Assembly: GCF_001641265.1 (NCBI RefSeq)
Contig: NW_020167527.1
Coordinates: 1,240,001 to 1,304,000 of the forward strand
DNA length: 64,000 nucleotides
DNA from: Pseudogymnoascus destructans
Taxonomy: Eukaryota; Ascomycota; Leotiomycetes; Thelebolales; Thelebolaceae
Direction: 5' to 3'
Shown piece after piece: positions 40,564 to 50,810 of this stretch. How positions within the stretch are numbered: the stretch's first letter is position 1; each line of letters starts with the position of its first letter. The position numbers and the translations under genes were made by a program. The notes under the pieces are model-generated. The model was not told where the DNA came from and ran no database searches. It saw only the letters and a program-made list of their open reading frames with translations.

Positions 40564-41785
40564 ATGTCAAGAAAGCCGACATCAAACACACCCCAAGACA
40601 ACGATGGTCAACTACCTAGAATAACTACCAGACAAACCACCGCTGCAGCAATGACCGCTGTGCCATCTGAAGACATCCTGAGTCGAATGGCCCACCTCGA
40701 AGCACAGATACAGGAGGTCAAGGATCTACTAGTTACCCTGACGGCAGCCCAGACCAGAATCCCGTCCGCACCGCCGCCGGTGGACACCCCCATATCCACA
40801 GTTGAAGCTGCGGAGCAACTAACGTCTCACACACGAAACACCCCTGAGACAGTTCAATTGCCGCCTCTTCAGGACTTTCGTTCTCCATCGATCCCAAGGA
40901 TATCGCGAATGCTCACCGAGGAGACACCGACTCGCTATAAGAAATCTACCATCTCGGAGAGAATCACTCTGCTCAGCGATGGGATAGAACATACCTTCCT
41001 ACAATGGAGCGCTTCGATTCAGGACTGACTCATAGTCAATGAGGACCACTACCTTACCGACGTCTCGAGAAGAGCGTTGATATGGGGAACTACGACCGGC
41101 CTGGCTAAGACCTACCTAGAGCCCCAATACCTGTCCACTACGCATGGGTTCTGCAGTGCTGAGGAGATGATGGACCTACTAGGTTCATACTACCTCACCA
41201 GCAACGAGACGGAACAGGCCAGGAACATCTTCGACGACCTGCAAATGGGAGAGAAGGGACATGCTAGCGAAACCTTCCCAGAGTTCAAGGCTCGTTTCCA
41301 AAGTTCAGCTATCACAGGACAAGTCTCTGAGTCGGAATGGTTTCGGTACATGTGGAATAAGTTCACTCCTCAATTCCGCAGCCGCGTTGCGATCATCAAA
41401 AACCAATGGAATGGAGACTACCACACCATGGTACGAGAACTTACCGCCTTCGATCAGGAATGGCCCCAGAACAACGAATTGAATCCGCTACCCGCCCCCG
41501 CGAGGACGTCCACACGTACCACAGATATGGTAAAGGTGTCAGCGTCGAAGCCGACTCGAGCCACACCTGCTCTGTTTACCTGAACCACGTTCCTCCCCAA
41601 ACCAATGATGCCAGAGCAGTCCCAGCGTCCTCAGGGAACTGTTTCAAGTGTGGCAAGCCCAGCCATTTCCAGGACAAATGCCCCCTTAACGCCACATCAA
41701 GGAAATTGACCGTAACGACCCTGAGGCAGAAGAACAATGGAAGGAAGCCATGGGATTCAATCGGATGCGTCCCTAGAGGAAAACG
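40564..41785 (+). pseudogene. Gypsy E copy 1 gag
   Basis: Starts MSRKPTSNTPQDNDGQLPR, with a heptad-like stretch (SRMAHLEAQIQEVKDLLVTL). A TGA at 41026-41028 interrupts it (WSASIQD-stop-LIVNEDHYLTD), and the same TGA is present in copy 2. The capsid-like part (ALIWGTTTGLAKTYLEPQYL, ETFPEFKARFQ) continues to 41585. After a frame change comes the CCHC knuckle CFKCGKPSHFQDKC (about 41640-41681). Confidence 0.8.
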
Positions 41786-41897
41786 ATGAGGCCTAGGAAA
41801 AGGCTCCTTCCTAGGTCTACGCAAGTGTGACCTGCGAGGAGTAGACTTACGAGAACTCCTGGGAGGTACCCAGTTCTTAGTCGATACAACCCTGAGT

Positions 41898-43988
41898 ATG
41901 AACGGACTCGGGGTGCAAACGAAGTCCCTAGCAGACTCAGGAGTAAATGGCTACCTTGTCATTAATAAGCCTTTCGCAATACGACTGTCGAAAGTGCTTC
42001 AGAGCCCCATACGGAAACTACCCTACTCTGTACCCATACGTGGATTTCAGCGCAAAATACAAGGCCACGTATCAGAGTATATTCGGTTACACTTAACAGT
42101 TGAAGGACGCTGGATATATAACTGCCCCTTTGTACTCCTGGACCTCGGAGCACAAGATGTGATAATTGGGAAGAAGCTTTTCAGCTGCTTCCGAATACTA
42201 CTTGACTCTACAAAGAGCCAGTTAGTATGGCCAAAGGAGTACCCGCCGACTCCTAGTTGGAGCAAGGAGATCACCTTGCCCTACTACACGTGAGAAACGT
42301 CCATTCGACATCCCGCATACCAGCCGGATGCGAATCACAGGGATGCTGCAATCCACCGCGAAGACAGACGCCACATAGGCGGATGCTCGATGAACATGAA
42401 AGTGATAACTTCAGGCTATGAAGAGATGACTGATATGCCACTGAGCCCTACCTGAAACCAAGAGGTTTCTCCCCCACTACTAGTGAAACTGGTACCTAGT
42501 TTCATGCCCATACGGATATGTGAAATCAGTGCCAATGCCTTCCATCACGAGATGATGCGAAGTGACTCTGAGTTCTTTCAGACTAGCATCTACGAAATTG
42601 ACCAGATCATCCATGAAAAGGAGTTGGTAGAGGACGAAGAAACGCTCCGCCTCATCCAGCAGAAGCTTCCGCATATGCACCAGAAGTACACTGATGTCTT
42701 TTCGAAGTTGGAATCAGATCGAATTCCCCCACACTGTATATACGACCACAAGATACAGCTCGAAGCCCCTTTACCAAACGCTTTCTCCCCGTTATACCGA
42801 CAGGGCACTGAAGAGCTTAAGGCTACCAAGCAATACCTACTGGAAAACTTGGAAAAAGGATTCATTGTCAACAGTAATAGCCCCTTCACATCCTCAATAC
42901 TATTCGTAAAGAAAGCGGATAGCAAATTAAGATTTTGCATCGATTACCAGAAGTTAAATGATCTCACCCGGAACAATCCCTACCCCGTCCCGCGTATCGA
43001 TGATCTACTAGGATGGGTGTCTAAAGCAAAAATCTTCATGAAGCTAGATATCAGACAAGCCTTCCATCATATATGGATTCACCCCGACTCAGAAGAGTAC
43101 ACGACCTTTCGGACTCGCTATAGATCCTATAAGTGCAAAGTGCTGCCGTTTGGACTAATGAACGGTCCTGCAACCTATCAGCAGTATATGAATGATGTCC
43201 TGATGCAATATTTAGACGACTTCTGTACCGCATACTTAGACGACATCCTAATCTATTCAGAGGACCCTACAGAACACGTAGATCATGTGCATAAGGTCCT
43301 ACAATGCCTCCGAGAAGCCAGACTCCAAGCCGACATAAAGAAATATGAGTTTAACGTTACCCGGACGAAGTACTTAGGATATGTCCTTACGACTTCCGGT
43401 GTCGAAGCGGACCCGGATAAGATTGAGCCCCTTCGCAACTGGATCCGACCGACCACCGTTACAGGTGTGAAGTTCTACCTGGGATTCTGTGGCTTCTATA
43501 GACAATTTATTCACAATTTCGGCAAAATAGCAAAGCCCCTCACGACCATCACTAGTCCCTCGGAGCTGCTCCGATGGACAGACGAATGTGAGGCTGCTTT
43601 TGAGGAATTGCGCCAGCAACTCCTAGCAGTACAGGTGCTTCACCACTTCAACCCCGAATTGCCTACGAAGCTGGAGACAGACTACTCCAATGGAGTCGTA
43701 GCTGGTGTCCTTTCCCAAGAACACCCTGACAAGTGGTGGTACGCCGTAAGCTTCTACAGTCACATCCTATCCGGACACGAGATCAACTGGGAGATCCACG
43801 ACAAGGAACTATTCACAATAGTGAAGGCCTTCAGAAAAAGGAGGCCCAAGTTGGCTTCTGTGCACCACCGAGTCAACAACTACACTGATCACCATTCGCT
43901 AGAATATTTTATGTCTACCAAGGTTCTCACCACAAAGCAGGTTCGGTGGATGGAACTACTCTCCGACTTCAACTTCTGCATTATGTAA
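41898..43988 (+). pseudogene. Gypsy E copy 1 protease, reverse transcriptase and RNase H
   Basis: Protease motif SLADSGVNGYLVINKPF (copy 2 has DTGANGY). TGA stops at 42291 and about 42455 stand where copy 2 has CGA. Reverse transcriptase: GFIVNSNSPFTSSILFVKKA, FCIDYQKLND, KLDIRQAFHHI, VLPFGLMNGPATYQ and AYLDDILIYSEDP. RNase H: LETDYSNGVVAGVLSQ, YDKEL-like IHDKELFTI and [15 protein letters not shown]. The frame ends at a TAA after NFCIM, where copy 2 still reads NFCITYTAGKNNQ. Catalytic YLDD is intact, but upstream stops prevent a full polyprotein. Confidence 0.85.
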
Positions 43989-44952
43989 GCAGGCAAGAAT
44001 AACCAGAAGGCAGATATTCTGAGCCGAAGAGACCAATACTAGGTAACGCAGCAGAAAGTCAAGCTTGATAGTAGGGTGAGGGTATTGTTAGGTCCAAGCC
44101 GCCTGCACCCCCGAATCAGTGCCAAACTTGCAGAGAGCTAGATAGCATCCATTAATTTGATGGACACCTCCAAGCCCCAGATGCCTTTTGATTTAATAGA
44201 GACATTATGTGCAGACAACAGAGAGTCATTTACAGAGACACGCGCGAAACACCCCTACCTGACACCTTCGCATTGAATGGCCAGCTTCTTCTGTACAAAG
44301 GCTGGCTATGTGTGAATCGTCACACCAACCTATGTATGAAACTGATCCGGGAAGCGCACGACCAGGTATCGACAGCGCATCTTAGTGGACGAAAAACCTA
44401 CCAGCTGATTGCCCCAAAGTATTCAGGATGGAAGCGGATTGCTTGCGATATGTATGAAATTGCATGACATGCCGGCTTACGCACCAATGTCACCAAGCAG
44501 CAAGGCTTCCTACACCCACTGCCCATACCCGAATATCCTATTCAACACCTCACTATGGACTTCAAGGAGTTCCCAAGGGACAAGCACAGATACGATGGCA
44601 TCTTAGTGTTTATGGACTGACTCGGAAAGAGTTCAGTGACCATACCTTGCTACAAAACCACAAATGCCCAGCAAATGGCACAATTGTTCATCAAATGGAT
44701 ATACCAATTCGGACTCACTTCGGAGTTGATTGTAAGCGACCGCGGACCCCAATTCGTATCATCCTTTTGGCAGGAGTTCTGTCGAATTATCAGCGTTAAG
44801 GTTAAGCTGTCGACTGCCTATCATAAGCAGACCGACGGGCAGATGGAAATCATGAACCGATACTCGTGCGGCCCAAAAGTTTCCACAGGGTCTGTGCACA
44901 ACAGCCAATTAGATTGTAGGAATCTATCAAGCACCATGTACTTGTACCCGAG

Positions 44953-45035
44953 TACACGCATAGAAAATGTACACGCATAGAAAATGTACACGCATAGAAA
45001 ATGTACACGCATAGAAAATGTACACGCGTAGAATA
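44953..45035. repeat. 17-bp subterminal tandem repeat of Tc1 element
   Basis: About five copies of ACACGCATAGAAAATGT, the last diverged. It may be a transposase-binding array; a related TGTACATGCATTTTCT word lies near the right end. Confidence 0.85.
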
Positions 45036-45070
45036 TGAGAGTGAATGAAGCAATGAAGTAATGCTCAACA

Positions 45071-46428
45071 ATGGCTGAAATCTCAATACCACTACGTGCT
45101 GCAATTATTACCTTGCGTGTATACATGAACGCATCATATGGAGAGATTGAAAAGAAGCTTGGAATCTCAGCTGACTCTATTGCATATATATGGCACCAAA
45201 CTGTTAAAAGGGCAGGGAATACTGAAATTCACAACCTTCTCCAACACCTCGAATCAAAGCCACGAAGCGGAAGACCACAGACAATTCAAAAGGATTCTGA
45301 AGAGTCACTACGCATACGGTCTTTGCTACTTGCAAATCCATTTGACACTTTTCAACAAGTTATTAATAAGGAAAATCTACCCTACGCACGATCAATTGTC
45401 GAACGAGTTGCAAAGAATCACTCAAGTGTTGAAATTCCACAACCTATTGTACGGAAAAACATCTGCCTCAAGCCCTACTTGGATAATATCATTCAGTACG
45501 ATGGAAATTCTGCAAATGGGCACTATCCGAACTTGAAGCTGGATCAATTTTTATTTTCTCAGACGAATCATATATCAATTTCGGAGGGAATCCACATAAG
45601 AAACGACGGATAACAGTTCAACGGGGTCAAACAGCAGAGAGCATGGCAATTCAACAGAAGAAATCTTTATTTCAAGTTATGTTTTGGGGAGCAATGAGTT
45701 CAGAAACCTCTATCTTACGCCCTTCTCGTTCATGGATTCCTGAAAGTATAGAAGAGAAGCAGATACATGTGCAGAAACTACGAGAGATAAATTCATATTG
45801 GAAATCAAAAGCAGAGAATGAACTTGTTAGAGCAACAACAGTTGGAACCCTTGAGTACGGATATATGGAAACTCTAAATGCAGATATTCGGAATGGCAAA
45901 AGCAAATGGAAAAAGGCACGAGTTGCTTCACAAGAGTTTGGAGATATAGAGACATGGAGTAGAGGACGGCAATCAGAAGGGCAAGAAGTTTCAAAGGGCG
46001 GGATTGATTGGTTTCTATATCGAGAGATGGTTCTTATTCCTCTTCTCTTCCCCTACTTTCGAAAAGTAAAGGCTTTACATCCTACAAAACGAGTATGGTT
46101 TGTGGATGATAATGTAAGTCTTCATTTGAAGGCTCACCGATCATTGGAAGATTATATGAAGAAGGAGGGAATCTATAGAGTAAAATTTTGGCCCCCAAAC
46201 TCTCCCGATTTGCACCCTATTGAAAATGCCTTTGATTATCTCAAGGATCAGGTTGACAGCTATACACCATTAAACGGAGGGAAGTTTGAGAGAGCTCATG
46301 CACGGGTATTTCTTGAGGAAGAATGGGGGAAAAAAATGGATGGGAAATCTACACAATTATGTGCTTCGTTTAAGGACAAGTTGGAGCGGTGTATTGCAGT
46401 CAATGGGGGGAACAACTTTCGTGGGTAG
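45071..46428 (+). pseudogene. Tc1/mariner transposase, one frameshift
   Basis: N-terminal helix-turn-helix region MAEISIPLRAAIITLRVYMN, with linker SKPRSGRPQTIQKDSEESLR. The frame shifts once near 45535: the continuing frame reads SIFIFSDESYINFGGNPHKK (first catalytic Asp) and RRITVQRGQTAESMAIQQKK. The rest is open: VMFWGAMSSE, VWFVDDNVSLHLKAH (second Asp) and WPPNSPDLHPIENAFDYLK (terminal Glu), ending NNFRG at 46428. One repair would restore the frame, so this is a young copy or the shift is a sequencing error. Confidence 0.85.
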
Positions 46429-46774
46429 ATCAGTACAAGTACGTAGAGTATGTACATGCATTTTCTCCAAGTACTTACACGCCCCACTTATTACACACAG
46501 ACCCTGTGGAAACTTTTGGGCCGCATGAGTACATCGATCAGAGACTGAGGCCTTTCGTATCCCATTACCAGGATAACTGGAGCGAACTCATCCCCATAAT
46601 GGACCACATGCAAATGACACTCCCCCACACATCCATTGGCATGACCCCCTACCGACTCAAGTACGGAACAGATCCTCGTACGAGTTGGGATTGGAACACC
46701 CCAAAAAGCACCAACCCCCGGGAGACTCTAAACTGAGAGGAAGCTAAGACGATTGCAGACCGAATGCATACCAC

Positions 46775-47608
46775 TGTAATGTTGGGTGCACCAGATGTGA
46801 GAATCTAGCCACCCAAGGAAGGGATGATTTTACTAAGACAACACACTGTCTTAGAAAAAGAGCCAAAGGGTCGTAGCTTAGACTATTCCACAACGCAGCA
46901 ATCAGGTGTATGATGTAGTGGAGTGGTTTAGACAAGTTGTAACAAATGTTGAGTCTGAGAACTCAGGGATAAGTCAGAGGTTAGCACCTCACTGACTTTT
47001 CAGAAACAAGGAGTAACAAGATCAATGCTTGGAAGATTGGAAAAGACGTGGAAGTATGTGATAGTCGATTTACTGTATTGTCTGCTTGCCCTTTCTCAAG
47101 GAAAGGGCAATCCTATTTATGCTAAAGTAGTGTAGTTCTCTCATTTTCCAAGACTTTCCATGACTAACCAGGCTTGGTAACTGTAGTCGACGTAAGAGAA
47201 TCCCATAGAACCATCTCCTAGGTTCCTAGCCTATAGGAAGTGAAAGGAGGTCCAAGGTCAGAGTACCCCTATAGACAAATTATGTCATAACTTAACCAAT
47301 CTTGTGGGAAACTAAGGAGTGATGACGTGTAATGAATCATAGAAGGTTGTAGAAGCTTTTGGAGCTATCGTTCATGTTCTAGGCCTCTAGTTGATAGAGA
47401 TATGTCATGTGTATTATTAGCCCAGTAACTAAGGAGTGATGTCATGTAATGAATCATAAAGGGTTGTAGCAATCGTTGAGTAGTATTGCTCTTGTTGTTG
47501 GTGTGACAAGCCAAAATATGTATAGTGACTTGTAGGTTTGAGGAGGAGATTTCTAAGTTTGCTCTTGAGTTTGATAGCAAACTGAGTGCAACGAATGTCA
47601 GTATGACA
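46775..47608 (-). mobile_element. Solo LTR, family B copy 4 (834 bp)
   Basis: Plus strand begins TGTAATGTTGGGTGCACC and ends CAGTATGACA, flanked by ACCAC at 46770-46774 and 47609-47613. It interrupts the gypsy E integrase. It carries internal deletions relative to the 936-bp copies, but the 10-bp stem is kept (loop TCAAG). Confidence 0.9.
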
Positions 47609-47879
47609 ACCACATGGGTCCACGCAAAGGAGAACATGTCAAAAGCTAAAGAGCAAATGTCTAAGCATGTGAATCAATGCTGAAGGGCCATCGACTGGGA
47701 TGTAGGAGATAGATCGTACCTATTGACCAAAAATTTGAAGAACTCTCACCCTAGCTGCAAGTTGGGCCAACAATGGGTTGGACCATATACGTTGCTAGAA
47801 CGAGTTGGACACGCTTTTGTCTAGACCTACCTACCGGTTCTCAAATACACGATGTGTTCTCACCGGACGTTCTCATCAA

Positions 47880-48132
47880 TGTTACGATATCAAGTGCGCC
47901 TTGCAGCTCGAGTGGGGGTTCAGGGGTGTGGGGAGCTTTCCGGGGTTGGAGCGAAGTTTTCAGTTGTGGAGTGAATTCTCAGAACTGGTCTCGCTAAAGA
48001 GAATTCACTCCACAATAGCTGTATATAGATTGAGCCACTGCTCGAGTGCTCCTCTTCTCTTTCCTTTCTTCTCTAGATTGAGTTTAATTCATAATACCCA
48101 ACTGGCGCCCTATGCCTTGGTGAACCGTGACA
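47880..48132 (+). mobile_element. Solo LTR, family C copy 1 (253 bp)
   Basis: Begins TGTTACGATATCAAG, ends GAACCGTGACA, flanked by ATCAA at 47875-47879 and 48133-48137. It carries an internal near-perfect inverted repeat (GTGGAGTGAATTCTC with GAGAATTCACTCCAC). Removing it restores gypsy E FSPDVLI-NNPLPGREPPEP. It belongs to the same family as the LTR of gypsy D. Confidence 0.92.
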
Positions 48133-48342
48133 ATCAAGGCCCCGAATAACCCCCTACCGGGTCGAGAGCCGCCTGAGCCTAGCAGCGAAGTGATAGACGG
48201 CGTAGAAGAATGGGAAGTGGAAAAGATCCTCGCCGTGAGGCTCCACTGGAAGCAACTACAATACCGGGTTAGTTGGGTCGGATAAGATCCGGACCCGGAG
48301 TGGTACCCAGCGTCAAACTTCAGAACTCTCCCCACAAACTTC

Positions 48343-49865
48343 GAGTCTTGTCACAAAAAGATGATCAAGGGGTTCTACATCCAGTGGCATATTTCTCGAA
48401 AAAGCTAGCACCTGCAGAATGCAATTACGAGATATATGACAAGGAATTGCTTGCAATCATCAGATGTTTCGAAGCATGGAGACCAGAACTTGAAGGGAAT
48501 ATTTTCCAGTCCAAGTCTTTTCTGATCACAAAAGCTTGGAATATTTCATGTCCACCAAGAAGCTGACAAGAAGACAAGCTCGATGGGCTAAATTTCTCTC
48601 TCGATACTGGGAAGCAAAATAGAAAAGCAGATTCTTTGACTCGAAGGCCTGGTGGCAGACCAGAAGGCAATGATGAGGATGATCGACAAAAGCAACAGCT
48701 TCAGGTGTTGCTACCACCTTCGAGGCCATATCAAGACATTCAGAAACTTGAAGAACAAGGCCAAACAGCTCAGCTAGCTCCAGTAGAAACTCATAACAGA
48801 GAAATGACAATTCTTGAGAAAATCCAAAAGCCTCAACTGAAAGACAAATTCTGCAAGGCTACACTACAGAAGCTTGAGAATGGTGATCGAACAAGCAAAG
48901 AGGTTGCATTGGCTTATTGCGAACTCAAAAACGGCATGCTAGAATATCAAAATCGAGTTTGGGTGCCAGAAACCATTCAGGTGGACTTGTTGAGAGAAGT
49001 TCATGAACAACCTTCTATGGGACATCCAGGAGTTGGAAAGATACTGCAAGTCATGAAACAGCACTATTACTGGCCCAAACATGGACAAAACAATAATTCG
49101 ATATGTCAAAAACTGCCATAGTTGTCGAAGATCGAAGCCATCTCGAGATGCCTACAATGGACTTCTACAACCAATCCCTATTGAAAGTCGACCATGGATG
49201 GATATATCAATGGATTTCGTGACAGGATTACCACTCTGTGAAGGGAACAATGCTATCTTGGTTGTTGCATGCAGGTTGACGAAAGAAAGACATTTCATTC
49301 CGTGTTTCGCTGGGCAAGAAGGGACTACTGCAGAAGCTACAGCACAGCTCTTACTTTGATATGTATGGAAGCACTATCGTCTACCAAACCCGATAATATC
49401 AGACAGAGGTCCTCAGTTCATTGCAGAAGTCTGGAGTTTGCTCTGCAAAATTTGGAAAATTTCGGCCAAACTTTCAACTGCCTTCCACCCAGAAACAGAT
49501 GGACAGACTGAGCGATTCAATGCAGAGCTCGAACGCTACTTGCGAGCTCATGTGAACTATCTTCAAGACAATTGGGTTTCATACTTGTGCATGGCGGAGT
49601 TTGCTGCCAACAGTTTGCCATCAGATGCAACCAAGACAAGTGCGTTTTTTGCGAACAAGGGCTATGAACCAAGAATGAGCTTCGATACAGAGCAGTAAGC
49701 ATATCACAAAGCCAAACAAGAGCACAAGAACATAGCTCAGACCATGGCAAAGGTTTGGGATTTTCTGCAGGATGAAATCATGCTCTCGCAAGCAAACATG
49801 GAACATTTCGCAAACAAGAAAAGGAAACCTGCACCACACTATCAAGTGGGAGACAGAGTTTATGG
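48343..49865 (+). pseudogene. Gypsy D RNase H and integrase (inverted block)
   Basis: RNase [41 protein letters not shown]. Integrase HHCC: LLREVHEQPSMGHPGVGK, KNCHSCRRSKPSRD. Core: [56 protein letters not shown]. Then [20 protein letters not shown] and HYQVGDRVY, where recognisable sequence ends. Frame changes near 48560 and 49100 and stops near 49358 and 49696 make it defective. All three catalytic acidic residues of the DDE site can be seen. Confidence 0.85.
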
Positions 49866-49888
49866 AGCTCGACTCCTACGAGGAGCTC

Positions 49889-50178
49889 TGTTACGATTAT
49901 AGCTTGGAGATTGTTATGGTTGTTATGGTTGTTATGGTTGTTACGGTTGTTACGGTTGTTACGGTTGTTACAGTTGTTACAGTTGTTACAGTTGTTACAG
50001 TTGTTATGGTTGTTACGGGTGCAGCCTTCGCCACCAAGGCTACAACCACTAAGCGGACAACTGTATATTACGAGGAATAGCCTCACCTTCCTTCCTTCTT
50101 CTTCTTCTTCTCTCTTTAGATTCAATCTAGCTTCTTATTCTCTGGACTGGCTTCTTGACCTCTGTGACCATCGTAACA
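49889..50178. mobile_element. Solo LTR, family H (290 bp) with internal microsatellite
   Basis: Begins TGTTACGATTATAGC, ends CCATCGTAACA, flanked by AGCTC at 49884-49888 and 50179-50183. About 110 bp (49909-50019) are a 9-bp repeat TTATGGTTG drifting to TTACGGTTG and TTACAGTTG. Only one copy is seen. Confidence 0.85.
49909..50019. repeat. 9-bp tandem repeat with graded variants
   Basis: About twelve units. The array passes from TTATGG to TTACGG to TTACAG blocks and back to TTATGG, so variants are clustered rather than mixed. Confidence 0.9.
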
Positions 50179-50689
50179 AGCTCCGCGCCATGCGCACCAC
50201 CATCGAGGGTATGGGCGTGAGTATACCCCTGTCCTGTGTTGTTTCAGTGCTGACATGGTTCAGCAAATCCGGTCATTGCTGCACCGTCTTCGGATGGAGT
50301 AGGAGAGCGTGCCGGCTCTTTTTGGGGAAGTGGTGGCTGCCGTGGGCAGACTTCCTGCCATGGCTGTCGCCGCGACGGTCCCGAACCACACTGGGGGGAA
50401 GAGGAAGAGGGGTGAGGAGGAGGGAACCATTGGTGCAGGTTATGGGGAGGGGGAGAATGGGGAGTAGGGTGGAGGGAGGCCCTGTGTCGGAGGGGACTAG
50501 GGCCTGACTCTTCGTGTGGGGTCACTTCGATCGACCCTTTGTCTATCTCAGTGGTAGCCGCTTGTTGCGACGCCAGTGAGATGTTTGGGAAGGGTGGCTC
50601 CTGCAAGGGTTACGGTGGTGAGTGCACCCTGGCTCAGAGGGTATTTAGTTTAGAGTCGTAGATAGCAACGACTCTATTTCTTCTTACAT

Positions 50690-50802
50690 AGCGTGATCGT
50701 AGTTTTGTTCCTCGCCCACCTCCCATGCCATAAACCATCTGAGTAGTTCTCGAGGTGGACCTGGTAAATCTGGGTATTCCGTGTGAAACTCTCGGATGAG
50801 AT
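50690..50802 (-). pseudogene. Gypsy E copy 1 C-terminal coding tail
   Basis: The minus-strand frame reads LIREFHTEYPDLPGPPREL, LRWFMAWEVGEEQNYDHAM and a stop. This is the typical sequence after the chromodomain WYPASNF motif of Ty3/gypsy polyproteins, which ends on the plus strand at 48337. Confidence 0.8.
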
Positions 50803-50810
50803 GAAGTTTG

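Larger units (their letters stand above)
44863..46529 (+). mobile_element. Tc1/mariner-type DNA transposon in gypsy E integrase (1667 bp)
   Basis: Terminal inverted repeats CTCGTGCGGCCCAAAAGTTT... (44863) and the inverse ending GCATGAG (46529) match at 33 of 34 positions. TA duplications are at 44861-44862 and 46530-46531. Excision restores the integrase reading MEIMNR-YIDQRLRPF. A 17-bp unit (ACACGCATAGAAAATGT) is repeated about five times next to the left end (44953-45035). Confidence 0.92.
44207..48337 (+). pseudogene. Gypsy E copy 1 integrase and chromodomain, interrupted three times
   Basis: The zinc-binding region and core are shifted among frames: TMDFKEFPRDKHRYDGILVF, LIVSDRGPQFVSSFWQEF, YHKQTDGQMEIMNR. 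A Tc1 element splits it at MNR/YIDQ. YIDQRLRPFVSHYQDNW leads to EEAKTIADRMHTT. Solo LTR B (46775-47608) comes next, then WDVGDRSYLLTKNL, GQQWVGPYTLLERVGHA and FSPDVLI. Solo LTR C (47880-48132) follows, then the chromodomain PEPSSEVIDGVEEWEVEKIL with WYPASNF. Each removal joins the flanks sensibly. Confidence 0.82.
40201..48342 (+). mobile_element. Ty3/gypsy retrotransposon E, copy 1 (3' end displaced by inversion)
   Basis: Order on the plus strand: leader, gag (40564-41585), CCHC knuckle, protease (41898-42290), reverse transcriptase/RNase H (42483-43988), integrase (44210-47870, split by a Tc1 element and a solo LTR), solo LTR C, and chromodomain (48150-48337). The coding tail (LIREFHTEYPDLPGPP to HAM) is found at about 50802-50690 on the minus strand. 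Several stops and shifts show it is inactive. A second copy is at 59360-63292. Confidence 0.88.
49866..50640. other. Unexplained segment at the meeting point of gypsy D and gypsy E ends
   Basis: After integrase motif GDRVY the sequence changes. Around the solo LTR H it reads LDSYEELRAMRTTIEGMG in one frame, followed by a well-formed intron-like stretch (GTGAGTA...TTTCAGTGCTGACATGGTTCAG, 50217-50266) and then QIRSLLHRLRME. The rest is GC-rich and proline-rich on the minus strand (50244-50606). It might be a captured host exon pair or a Gag-like fragment. No family is recognised. Confidence 0.4.
48335..50810. other. Inverted segment exchanging gypsy E and gypsy D 3' parts
   Basis: The plus-strand gypsy E chromodomain breaks off at 48337 and its continuation (HLIREFHTEYPDLPGPPREL frame) lies on the minus strand from about 50802. 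The minus-strand gypsy D reverse transcriptase breaks off at EADSSNF (50811) and its RNase H ([17 protein letters not shown]) lies on the plus strand from about 48343. The 8-mer CAAACTTC stands inverted at both junctions (48335-48342 and 50803-50810). Confidence 0.85.
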
